NCBI GenBank assembly: GCA_021801945.1
Contig: JAKABE010000165.1
Coordinates: 1-7,171, forward strand
Source: Acidobacteriota bacterium
Lineage (GTDB): Bacteria; Acidobacteriota; Terriglobia; Terriglobales; Acidobacteriaceae
DNA: 7,171 nucleotides
Direction: 5' to 3'
Positions 1 through 6,749 of the stretch are shown here, one piece after another. The number at the start of each line of letters is the position of its first letter. The first letter of the stretch is position 1. The notes under the pieces were generated by a model, which worked only from the letters and a program-made list of their open reading frames with translations, was not told the DNA's origin and ran no database searches. A program made the translations under genes and the position numbers.

Positions 1-495
1 CTCGGGCGGTTTGGTTTTTCCGTCCAGCGCGTCATAGGTCGAGCCGTTAACAAGAAAGATGTCGAGCCAACCGTCATTGTTGTAGTCGAGCAGGCATACG
101 CCCGGACCCTTGGCCTCCAAGATCAGACGCTTGGCAGGAGTGCCCGCCTCGTCTCGCCAACTGGTGAGCCCGGCGGCTTTGGCAACATCCATGAAGACAA
201 TCGGGCCTGTCTTTACGAAGCCGCCCTCTGTGATCGGCCGTCCCTGGCTGTCAAAAACGGCCTGTTGAGGGCCGGCGTTGGCCATCCCCCCACCTGTGGT
301 TTGCCCGCTTTGTCCGCTTGCGGCGCTCACCACCTTCAGGAGCCCTAACTTTCCTGGAAGGAGGCAGACGAGCAAAGGGCTCAACACCGCAAAGAGGAAA
401 AAAGATGGGAGCCAAAAACCACCCCCGCACCTTCTTAGCTGGCTACCCGGCGCGCCAAAGCGCTGCCGGAGAATCCGGCCCCAGTTGAACGGCAA
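1..495 (-). CDS. Exported FG-GAP/CRTAC1-like (ASPIC/UnbV-type) protein, N-terminal part
   Basis: The frame is open from the left edge to a stop just upstream of the chosen start, giving 165 codons of a protein whose C-terminal part lies outside the window. Residues 27-46 are strongly hydrophobic after an Arg-rich start (R7, R10, R12, R21, R22), so a signal peptide or membrane anchor is likely. Residues 99-113 (IVFMDVAKAAGLTSW) match the opening of CRTAC1-like proteins, and DYNNDGWLD (137-145) followed by IFLVNG is a calcium-binding FG-GAP/VCBS repeat loop (D137, N139, D141, D145). Such proteins form beta-propellers and often end in an ASPIC/UnbV domain; the molecular function is mostly unknown. 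The TTG start is chosen for its strong GGAGG site; an in-frame ATG at 285 would lose the hydrophobic segment. An out-of-frame ATG 15 bases upstream stops after 24 codons. The gene lies 283 bp beyond the GH127 stop, so co-transcription is uncertain. Confidence 0.8.
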   Translation of the reverse strand, partial: MPFNWGRILRQRFGAPGSQLRRCGGGFWLPSFFLFAVLSPLLVCLLPGKLGLLKVVSAASGQSGQTTGGGMANAGPQQAVFDSQGRPITEGGFVKTGPIVFMDVAKAAGLTSWRDEAGTPAKRLILEAKGPGVCLLDYNNDGWLDIFLVNGSTYDALDGKTKPPE

Positions 496-504
496 TGTAC
501 TTTA

Positions 505-509
505 CCTCC
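505..509 (-). promoter_or_regulatory. Ribosome binding site deciding a TTG start
   Basis: GGAGG on the minus strand sits 9 bases before the TTG at 495. It is the best Shine-Dalgarno match upstream of the FG-GAP gene and is the reason for preferring a non-ATG start. The in-frame ATG at 285 has only a run of G directly against it. Confidence 0.5.
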
Positions 510-525
510 ACAGACATGGTACAAC

Positions 526-571
526 GGCCCTGAATTCAGCGCAGCTTTAGCCTCCTGACAGCCGCAGGGCC
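526..571. repeat. 7-bp inverted repeat in the leader of the FG-GAP gene
   Basis: GGCCCTG (526-532) is matched by CAGGGCC (565-571), with a 32-base spacer. It lies 31-76 bases upstream of the proposed TTG start. The arms are perfect, but the long loop makes a stable RNA hairpin doubtful, and a chance match is possible in GC-rich DNA. Confidence 0.3.
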
Positions 572-619
572 ATGGTCACATCCAGGCTGAGAGCTGCTTA
601 AACCCATACAGGCTGGCAC

Positions 620-638
620 CTGCGCATCAAATGCGCAG
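620..638. repeat. Perfect 8-bp inverted repeat, 3-base loop
   Basis: CTGCGCATCAAATGCGCAG has two 8-base arms around CAA. It lies between the GH127 stop and the FG-GAP start. No T-run follows on either strand, so it is not a standard intrinsic terminator. It could be an operator for the FG-GAP gene or part of a dispersed palindromic repeat together with the two hairpins next to it. Confidence 0.55.
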
Positions 639-660
639 ATACGAGGGGTTCTCCGGTTGC

Positions 661-695
661 AGGATGAGCACCACTTCTGGCGTACCGCTCATCCT
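661..695. repeat. Perfect 9-bp inverted repeat, 17-base loop
   Basis: AGGATGAGC (661-669) pairs with GCTCATCCT (687-695). The loop holds a further small pairing (CCA/TGG at 671-673 and 678-680). It is the middle one of three closely spaced inverted repeats downstream of the GH127 gene. No T-run follows it. Confidence 0.5.
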
Positions 696-713
696 AAGAA
701 TTCGGAACATCCC

Positions 714-743
714 CAAAGGGGCATGCCACGATCCTCCCCTTTG
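714..743 (-). terminator. Hairpin after the GH127 gene, possible terminator
   Basis: CAAAGGGG (714-721) pairs with CCCCTTTG (736-743), with a 14-base loop. In the minus-strand transcript it starts 36 bases after the GH127 stop codon. The descending arm ends in UUUG but no proper U-run follows, so it would be a weak intrinsic terminator or an mRNA 3' stabiliser. A competing small hairpin, CCCC-AAA-GGGG at 711-721, uses the same bases. Confidence 0.35.
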
Positions 744-778
744 AAGCAACCCATCATTCTTCCGCCGCGATGCGCGTC

Positions 779-2617
779 CTACGCCTTCACTGAGTGATAC
801 AAGCGGTTCCACTGGTCGCGGATATCCGGAAAGGCCCGGAAGGTCACTGGAGCCACCACTGCATCTACCTTCCAGATCCGCTGGTCCGCACTCTGTTTCG
901 CCGCCAGCAGTTGCTCTCTTGTAAATTTGCTGCCCGGCGCATTGATTGCAAAAAGCGTCAGCGGCCCTCGCATCAGCGCCACTGTGTCTGGATGCTGTGC
1001 ATCTACGGCTTCCAGATGCAACGGCTGGTCAATCGTGTACTCAATCACGTCGCCGCTCTTCCACTCGCGCCTCAGGTCCAGAAACTCGCCCGGCCGCATC
1101 TCCACCTGCTGCCGCCGCCCGTTCACCGCAACTTCCGTGTTCCTCCCCGCCCACTGCGGTACGCGCAGCGCAATCGTAAAGGTCTGCGGGCTTTCGCCCC
1201 ATACATGGAGCGTCACCTCGTTCGAATAGGGATACACCGTCCGCTGCTCAATCCGGAACCGCGTCCCTCTCTGCTGAAACTTTACCCGCGAAGGCACATA
1301 CAGATTCACATACACGCCCTGCGGCGAACTGAAATACGAGCTGATCCCGTAATCCGCTGTTACCTGCGGAAACGTCCCCGAACAGCACGGCCACTGCTCC
1401 CAGTAATACACTTTCTGCGCGCGATCATTGTTATAGTCCGAGTAGTAAAAGCTGAATCCACCCTCCTGAAGGGGCTTCGCGCCCATCACCGTGTTGTAGA
1501 ACACCCGCTCCAGGCTGTCGCCCCACATGCTTTGCCCCGTGATCCGCGTCAAATAGCGCGCAATCTTTGCGTGCCCGTAGGATCCGCACGGCGTCTCAAA
1601 GCTGGCATGTGTAAAGTCCAGGCTCTTGCCCAGCGTTCCACTGCCGGGCGCTACGAACGTCTCGTTCGGCCCCCATCCGCCTGTCGCGAAGCTCTGTTCC
1701 AGCACAAACTTCATGCCGTTTACCGCCGCCCGCAAATGCTTCTCGCTCGCAAGCACCAGATACGCTTGCGATGCGGAGCTGAACGCGTTCACGTGGCTGT
1801 ATGCATGCTTGCCCGGCAGCACGTTGTTGCCCTCTGCCAGCGGATCAAAATACGCCTTGTCCATCAGGAACCGCTGTGCCAGATCAAGATACCGCTTGTT
1901 GCCGGAGCGCTTGTACGCTAAAAAGAAATTCTCCGGTAGCGTATAGCTCTCGTCCCAGGTATACGCGATGTTCGGGTGCGGGCGCTCCCGCTGCTCCGCC
2001 CGCGTCTCCGCATGGGGCGGCAGATATGGCATTACCGCATCCACCGCGCGCGCCAGCGCCGGCAGCGCAGCGGGATCCTGCGCAAATTGATGCGCGTCGA
2101 TCAGTCCGCAGTTGATCTTGTCAAACGTGTAGCACGGCAGCGGGTAACCCTCATAAAACTTCGGCGTAATTGTCTCGGCGTATCCACGTACAAGCCGGAA
2201 TACCTTCGCCTGCGTCGCCTTGTCGCCCGTAATCGCATACGCCCGCGCCAGCGCTGATAGATATTGACCAAACGAGTGCCCCGGAATGTACCCGGTCATG
2301 TTATTCGGCGGATCGAACTCATCTGACCAGCTATACCATCCGCCCATGTCTTCGCCCGGCGCCTGCAATCCCGCTTTCTGACGGAAAGGCTTCAGCAGCG
2401 AGTCCTCATCCAGCCCCAGAAAAAACGCATGGTTGGCCTCAAACTGCTCCATCATCTTTCCGTCCAACAGCTCCACCGCGCTATACGGAAACTGGCTCAG
2501 CTTGACCGGCGCCTCGTGCCCGCTCGCGGCCGCCTCCGCCAGCATCCTGGACGCCGCGCCCGCCGTTGCCACAGCTGCCGTACCCTTCAAGAACGATCTC
2601 CGCGTCATATCGTCCAT
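779..2617 (-). CDS. Tat-exported GH127 (DUF1680) beta-L-arabinofuranosidase
   Basis: This 612-residue protein resembles the GH127 family, which removes beta-L-arabinofuranosyl groups through a zinc-bound cysteine nucleophile. The N-terminus has an exact Tat motif (TRRSFLK, twin Arg at 6-7), then an Ala-rich hydrophobic stretch, so export of the folded, metal-loaded enzyme is likely. Residues about 40-430 fit the alpha/alpha barrel; about 430-545 fit the following beta-sandwich. Comparison with HypBA1 of Bifidobacterium longum suggests E319 (NETF) as acid/base, E341 and C344 (FETPC) as zinc ligands, and C411-C412 (WPCCSGT) as nucleophile plus ligand. The Glu and first Cys are two residues apart rather than one, which I believe is usual for this branch. 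ATG at 2617 is chosen because AGGGG precedes it by 5 bases; a GTG at 2623 would add two residues. Substrate is inferred from the family; related families act on other sugars. Confidence 0.88.
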   Translation of the reverse strand: MDDMTRRSFLKGTAAVATAGAASRMLAEAAASGHEAPVKLSQFPYSAVELLDGKMMEQFEANHAFFLGLDEDSLLKPFRQKAGLQAPGEDMGGWYSWSDEFDPPNNMTGYIPGHSFGQYLSALARAYAITGDKATQAKVFRLVRGYAETITPKFYEGYPLPCYTFDKINCGLIDAHQFAQDPAALPALARAVDAVMPYLPPHAETRAEQRERPHPNIAYTWDESYTLPENFFLAYKRSGNKRYLDLAQRFLMDKAYFDPLAEGNNVLPGKHAYSHVNAFSSASQAYLVLASEKHLRAAVNGMKFVLEQSFATGGWGPNETFVAPGSGTLGKSLDFTHASFETPCGSYGHAKIARYLTRITGQSMWGDSLERVFYNTVMGAKPLQEGGFSFYYSDYNNDRAQKVYYWEQWPCCSGTFPQVTADYGISSYFSSPQGVYVNLYVPSRVKFQQRGTRFRIEQRTVYPYSNEVTLHVWGESPQTFTIALRVPQWAGRNTEVAVNGRRQQVEMRPGEFLDLRREWKSGDVIEYTIDQPLHLEAVDAQHPDTVALMRGPLTLFAINAPGSKFTREQLLAAKQSADQRIWKVDAVVAPVTFRAFPDIRDQWNRLYHSVKA

Positions 2618-2622
2618 TGCCA

Positions 2623-2628
2623 CCCCTC
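2623..2628 (-). promoter_or_regulatory. Ribosome binding site of the GH127 gene
   Basis: GAGGGG on the minus strand lies 5 bases before the ATG at 2617. It overlaps the alternative GTG codon at 2623, which therefore cannot use it, and so it supports the ATG start. Confidence 0.55.
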
Positions 2629-2750
2629 ATAATTCACGATTTCTTCGCGCTGCGGTCCATCAGTTCCGGAACCGCTTAAGTAAGCGGCCAACCCGGTGCA
2701 TCGAAAGTCCCGCAATCCCACACCGCCGCACAGCAACCCTCTACAAGCCC

Positions 2751-2764
2751 GGTAAATGTTTACC
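2751..2764. promoter_or_regulatory. LacI-type operator-like palindrome upstream of GH127
   Basis: GGTAAATGTTTACC has perfect 6-base arms around TG. The layout resembles operators of LacI-family sugar repressors, which typically have GTAAA/TTTAC arms around a central CG. It lies 134 bp upstream of the GH127 start and overlaps the proposed -10 element, a position suited to repression. A related sequence lies upstream of the GH54 gene at 6925-6938. Confidence 0.5.
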
Positions 2765-2786
2765 ATCTGCCAAACACCAGTGTCAA
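2757..2786 (-). promoter_or_regulatory. Candidate sigma-70-type promoter of GH127
   Basis: A perfect TTGACA (2786-2781) is followed after 18 bases by TAAACA (2762-2757), which agrees with TATAAT at only three positions. The -10 part lies inside the GGTAAA palindrome. It would give a leader of roughly 130 bases before the ATG at 2617. Confidence 0.4.
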
Positions 2787-3269
2787 TCCAACACGCACAA
2801 GCAAAGCACGCGCGCGCCCGGCGGCAAATCAGGTTTTGTGAACGGAGCGGCCCAAGCTCGCAAGCGCCAGGGGATTGTGAATCAGCAATGAGATCTGATC
2901 GTGCTGCCAATGCGACTGCATTCTCCGGTAGCGGTGGGAACTATCCCAGACACCTGTCGCATATGCTCGAGATACGGTCCGTGGCGGTTTGCTGCGTGAC
3001 AAACGAAAGGTACGAAGTCAGGGCACTGGACCTGCAGCGAATACCGGGGCTGCACAATGATGAAACCGGATGGACGACGGTGAAGGAATTACGCACTACC
3101 AAAGCGGCCCTCGCTGCTTCCTTCAGCCGCGGCTACACCATCCAAAGCAAAGTCGCGGCATGATCACCATGCTCCACTCGGAGTCCCGACCAAAGACGGT
3201 CCCACGCAGAGGATGCGACATTCCTTAAGATACTGCTTCAAGCAGTCCACTTCCCTTCCCCCGGATCTC
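2787..3269. other. Gap without a supported gene between GH54 and GH127
   Basis: Together with the promoter region this makes a 650-bp gap. A plus-strand frame of 135 codons (2756-3163) and a minus-strand frame of 101 codons (2605-2910) are open, but neither translation resembles a known family, neither has a convincing ribosome site, and both are Arg/Ala/Cys-rich in the way of chance frames. I see no tRNA, insertion sequence or CRISPR structure. A small 5-bp hairpin (GCATG/CATGC) lies at 3158-3172. Confidence 0.5.
3232..3246 (-). terminator. Weak hairpin just after the GH54 stop
   Basis: ACTGC/GCAGT with a 5-base loop (TTCAA on the plus strand) begins 24 bases after the GH54 stop in the minus-strand direction. 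ATCTT follows rather than a T-run, so termination here is only a possibility. Confidence 0.2.
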
Positions 3270-6200
3270 TCAGTTGGATCTCCTGAAGTAGTGATTAGGC
3301 GCGCCTGGCGTGGAAATGCTGCCGGTGACGACAGCCTCGCGGGCGTGGCCGTGGGTCAAGGGCGCGGTAAGCGTGATGCCGGTACCGGAGACCTGGGCGC
3401 CGGCCGCGTGCGCCATGGTGAGCGCCTTGGTGACGACGATTGAAGTCTCAGGGAATCTGGTGGTGCGGAGGATCACCGCGGTCTCGCGGCTCGCGCCGCT
3501 GCCGATAGTGATGGTCTGGCCATCGCGGAAGCCGATTGCGCCGGCGACGGGAAGCTCGGTGGCGCCGGCGGCGGTGGCGGCGCGCAGTGTTGTCGCTCCC
3601 GCCGTGCCCACCGTGGAGATGACCGCGGTTTCGAGGTTGGCGCCGGAGCCAATGCGAATCGTCTGGCCGGCGTCAAAACCCTCCACGCCGCCCACCTTGA
3701 TATCGGTTGCGCCGGCGCTTGAAGCAACCGCCAGCGTGGTGGAGGGCGAGGTGACGAAATCGTTGCAGTTGCTGTCCGTGTTGAAACCGTCCGGGGAGCG
3801 GCCCGCGCTGGTATTCGACCCGGCGGCCGGAGCGGATAAACTGCTGAAGCCGCCAATAGAGCTAGGCGTAGTCACAAAGCAGCCGCTTTGCTCTGCTCCG
3901 GAGGTGGCCTGGTATCCTTCGGCAGCCCAGGGATCAACAAGGGCGCCGTAGTTGAGGCTGTCCACAACCAGGCCCGCGGCGTTCCGCAGCACCATACTGC
4001 CCGCTCTGAAGGAGAGCCAGGTAAAACCTTCGAAAGGGGGCACGCTGGTGGTGAGTTCGGGTCCACCGAACCACTGGTTGGGCGCTGGCGATCCCTGGTA
4101 GCCCGCGGTGGTGACCGCGGCGTCGCGCACCACCGCGTTGACCGGATGCTCCCTGGCCAAGGGGCTGGAGAGCGTGATGCCCGTGCCGAGCGCCTGGACC
4201 GGCTCGTTGCTGATATGGGCAAAGGCCGTCGCCGGCTCGAAGCTGATTCCCGTTCCCCGGTCGCTGAAGGGAAGGTTGCCCGCGTGGTTGAATCTGAGCG
4301 GCGCAGCCAGATCCAGCCCTGTGCCCGGCTGGACCACATCCTCGTCGCGGATATGCGATTGCTCGAGAGCCGGTGTAAAGGCAATGCCGGAACCGGCCGG
4401 GCCCGCCGTGCCAACAGCGCTGATGGTCACCGTCTGCTTGTTCGCGGGCGTGCCAATGGTGATCTTGTCGCCCACCGCAAAACCGCGCACGCTGCGGACC
4501 TTGATGCGGGTCGCCCCGGCGCCGGCATCGGCAGCCAGCGCCGTACGGTTGGCCGCCGTGCCCACGTGCGTGACCGTGACGGTCTCGATCCCGTGGCCGA
4601 CGCTGTCGATGTCCAACCGGATCCTGTCACCGGCGGAGATGTTTTCAACCGAGGTCACCTTGATGTTGGTCGAGCCGGCGGGCGCATCCACCGCCAGGTA
4701 AGCCTGCGTGCCCGGCTTGCCCACCGCCGTCACCGTGGCCACCTCGTACCGCTCCAGGCCTTCCGGCACGGTGGGGTAGGTAGAGCCGTAACCGAGCGCG
4801 ATCTTCTGGCCCACCTCGAAGCCGGCCGTGTTCGCGACTGGCACGTTGGTCGAGCCGGCGGGAACGGTGATCACCGGGCCATCGGGCAGCGGCTGCCACA
4901 ACGTCGTATGGTTGCTGGACGCCGTCCCCAACTTGGCGATCGTGCGCGTCTCCGCCTGGGAGCCGGAGCCGATCGTGATCCGATCGCCTGCCTTCATGCC
5001 CGCCGTGCTCCGGACGTAAATGGTGCTGTCGCCCGTGCGCGCCGCCGCCGCCAGCCCGGAGTCCGACAGGCCGAGCAGGTAGAAGCCGTGCGCCGCAAGC
5101 CTCGTCCCGGACGGGATCTTGATCGAAGAGAAGACCGCCTGCTGCGTTGGGCGCTCGGTCAGGGTCCAGTTGGAGAGGTCCACGCTGCGGGCGCCGGCGT
5201 TATACAGCTCGATGAACGAGTCGGTGGAATTGGTGGGCGGGCCGGAGCTGATGCGGAACTCGTTGATCCGGACCGGACTGACGTTCCGCACCTTCTCGGT
5301 GATTGTCTCCGATTGCCGGCGGCCGTTCGCCGCGTCTATCCACGAAGCGTTGCCCGTCAGGTCGCCGTTGAAGGCCTCCGGTCCCGAGGTGACCCGGAAG
5401 GTCGCGCTCACGCTGGCGCCCGGCGCCACCGGACCAGCGAACGTCTTCTCGGTCTCTCGGGTGCCGGCCACCAACGACGTCCACTGCCGGCTGGGAACGC
5501 TAATACTCAGCTTGACGTCCGTCGCCGCCGACCCGGTGCTGTTGGTAAAGGTCACGGTAGTGTCCTGCCAGGAGCGCGGCGAGAAGGTCTGCAGCCCTGG
5601 AGGTGCGGCGGTGGCCGAGGCCGGCGCCATGCTCACCGGCAACACCGCGTACCTGGCCGCCACGATATTGGTCTGCACCAACTGATCGGTGGCGTTGCTG
5701 GGGAAGGTGTTGGCGGCCGTCATTGCGCCTTCATAGAAGGTGCCCTGCGAACCGTTGCTGTTGTCGCCCCCGTTGCCCAGAAGGATCGCCCCCTGCTTGC
5801 GCATGGGAGCATAAGTGGCGTTCACGCGCGGTCCGCTGAACATCACCTGCAGGGCGCCCTGCTGCGCGTCGCCCCCCATCGAGCTCCAGTGGCTCGGTTC
5901 CCCCTTGGCGATGGCGGTCACGAATCGCCACTCGATGCTGGGCAGCTCCGGACAGCCTTTGGACCCATCCGAGTTCACGCATCCCACCAGGTTGTTCTCC
6001 TGATCGGTCATGATCCACGGCCCCTTGCCGCTGCCGTGATACCAGGCCCCGGCATTGCCGAAGTAGGAGGTTTCCATGGTGCCGTTGTCGTCGTCGCGGC
6101 TGTCGGTCTCGCCGTTGCCGAAGTCAAAGCAGCAACCGGAGTTGAAGTGCTTGCCGTTCAGCACCCAGTAGATCCCCTCCGCCTGGTCGTCAACCGCGAC

Positions 6201-6749
6201 GCCCTTCGGGTCATCGTTGCGCAGGCCCATGCCCGGCTCAATGAAGACGCCATAGACCTTGTGCCCCATCACCGTGACCGGCGCCATGTCGGCAACTGGA
6301 ACGTTGTTCAATCCGCCCAGCGCCGGCCCGTGGAAGGCCCCTCGCGGCGCTTGAGTAAGGTCGTTGTGATGGCCGGACTGGTCGTAGAGCTTGGTGATCC
6401 AGCAATAGGTGTTGGCGCAGAACGCATCCTGCGCCGCCGCGTCGGCGTACCCGCCCGCATCCGGCGCCGGCGACGCCGAGGGCTGGACGACGCCAATGTT
6501 CAGGCTCTTGCCGTCCGACTGCCGTATTACCTCGTACAGCGGGCCGTTGTAAGAAGCGTACAGCGCGCGCGTGGTGCTGTAGGCGCCCACGCACGGGTCC
6601 CCGGCCGCCGCGTAAATGTCACACGGGCCCTTCGGTCTGACAGGAAGAACATGGGATTCCGCCCCGGCCGGCTGGGCCATCGCCATCGCGACCCCTATCA
6701 CCGCCAATACCAATGCGAGCATGAGAGCAACACTGTTTTTTGTCTTCAT
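3270..6749 (-). CDS. abfB: Secreted GH54 alpha-L-arabinofuranosidase with NEW3 and repeat-interrupted lamin-tail regions
   Basis: This 1159-residue protein would release terminal alpha-L-arabinofuranose from arabinan or arabinoxylan outside the cytoplasm. It has a Sec signal peptide (K2, K4, hydrophobic 7-24, cleavage near 25 or 30). Residues about 42-369 match the GH54 catalytic domain of Aspergillus AbfB: paired cysteines C43/C53 and C111/C116, the vicinal C206-C207 in GCCFDFGN, the likely nucleophile E251 (WIMTDQEN) and the likely acid/base D329 (GGDNSNGSQGTFYEG). Residues about 387-470 look like a NEW3 (alpha-galactosidase-associated) domain. A lamin-tail domain starts at about 491 (VRINEF, SFIELYN, DLSNWTL), resumes at about 915-946 and ends in TPGAPN (1147-1152), with repeat arrays between. 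The CBM42 arabinose-binding domain of fungal AbfB is not apparent. The ATG at 6749 has AGGA 4 bases upstream. Only the catalytic call is firm; the roles of the C-terminal parts are inferred. Confidence 0.9.
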   Translation of the reverse strand: MKTKNSVALMLALVLAVIGVAMAMAQPAGAESHVLPVRPKGPCDIYAAAGDPCVGAYSTTRALYASYNGPLYEVIRQSDGKSLNIGVVQPSASPAPDAGGYADAAAQDAFCANTYCWITKLYDQSGHHNDLTQAPRGAFHGPALGGLNNVPVADMAPVTVMGHKVYGVFIEPGMGLRNDDPKGVAVDDQAEGIYWVLNGKHFNSGCCFDFGNGETDSRDDDNGTMETSYFGNAGAWYHGSGKGPWIMTDQENNLVGCVNSDGSKGCPELPSIEWRFVTAIAKGEPSHWSSMGGDAQQGALQVMFSGPRVNATYAPMRKQGAILLGNGGDNSNGSQGTFYEGAMTAANTFPSNATDQLVQTNIVAARYAVLPVSMAPASATAAPPGLQTFSPRSWQDTTVTFTNSTGSAATDVKLSISVPSRQWTSLVAGTRETEKTFAGPVAPGASVSATFRVTSGPEAFNGDLTGNASWIDAANGRRQSETITEKVRNVSPVRINEFRISSGPPTNSTDSFIELYNAGARSVDLSNWTLTERPTQQAVFSSIKIPSGTRLAAHGFYLLGLSDSGLAAAARTGDSTIYVRSTAGMKAGDRITIGSGSQAETRTIAKLGTASSNHTTLWQPLPDGPVITVPAGSTNVPVANTAGFEVGQKIALGYGSTYPTVPEGLERYEVATVTAVGKPGTQAYLAVDAPAGSTNIKVTSVENISAGDRIRLDIDSVGHGIETVTVTHVGTAANRTALAADAGAGATRIKVRSVRGFAVGDKITIGTPANKQTVTISAVGTAGPAGSGIAFTPALEQSHIRDEDVVQPGTGLDLAAPLRFNHAGNLPFSDRGTGISFEPATAFAHISNEPVQALGTGITLSSPLAREHPVNAVVRDAAVTTAGYQGSPAPNQWFGGPELTTSVPPFEGFTWLSFRAGSMVLRNAAGLVVDSLNYGALVDPWAAEGYQATSGAEQSGCFVTTPSSIGGFSSLSAPAAGSNTSAGRSPDGFNTDSNCNDFVTSPSTTLAVASSAGATDIKVGGVEGFDAGQTIRIGSGANLETAVISTVGTAGATTLRAATAAGATELPVAGAIGFRDGQTITIGSGASRETAVILRTTRFPETSIVVTKALTMAHAAGAQVSGTGITLTAPLTHGHAREAVVTGSISTPGAPNHYFRRSN
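3318..3449 (-). repeat. Two further copies of the GTG...His repeat near the C-terminus
   Basis: Residues 1101-1121 (degenerate, 21 residues, starting ETSIVV) and 1122-1144 (starting GTGITL) follow the same pattern as the array at 4119-4394, each with His at repeat position 14. They directly precede the TPGAPN end of the protein. Confidence 0.55.
3465..3716 (-). repeat. Beta-type repeats 5 and 6 in the GH54 protein
   Basis: Residues 1012-1095 hold two copies of a unit of about 49 residues: AGAT-x-IKV, then GF-x-xGQ, IxIGSGA, ETAVI. The first copy carries VGTAGATT at its end and leads straight into the second. They belong to the same family as the four copies at 4404-5033 and lie where the lamin-tail domain would otherwise reach its terminal TPGAPN. 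Confidence 0.65.
4119..4394 (-). repeat. Array of four 23-residue repeats with invariant GxG and His
   Basis: Residues 786-877 divide into four units starting at 786 (GSGIAF), 809 (GTGLDL), 832 (GTGISF) and 855 (GTGITL), exactly 23 residues apart. Each has G at 1 and 3, an aliphatic residue at 4 and His at 14; positions 8-10 are usually Ala/Pro/Leu-like. I do not recognise it as a named domain. Confidence 0.65.
4404..5033 (-). repeat. Beta-type repeats 1-4 in the GH54 protein
   Basis: Residues 573-782 hold four degenerate copies starting near 573, 631, 691 and 744. The shared pattern is AG-[ST]-T-x-[IV]-x-V, then G-[FM]-x-x-G-[DQ]-[KR]-I-x-[IL], a T-[IV]-rich strand and VGTA. The alternating pattern suggests small beta units. 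Copies 2 and 3 also share an 18-base identical DNA stretch at 4665-4682 and 4845-4862, 180 bases apart. Confidence 0.7.

Noticed and set aside
627..812. 61-codon minus-strand frame at the end of GH127
   Set aside because: Begins inside the GH127 gene in another frame and runs through the inverted repeats; more likely a chance frame over a structured or repeated segment.
794..1921. Plus-strand open frame of 375 codons antisense to GH127
   Set aside because: Arg/Pro/Leu/His-rich translation with no family resemblance, fully inside a well supported gene on the other strand.
2605..2910. 101-codon minus-strand frame overlapping the GH127 start
   Set aside because: Overlaps the promoter, ribosome site and start of GH127 in another frame; Cys/Arg-rich and unlike any known protein.
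2756..3163. 135-codon plus-strand frame in the gap between the two enzyme genes
   Set aside because: No recognisable motif, no clear ribosome site, start inside the GGTAAA palindrome and promoter candidate of GH127; residue composition looks like chance.
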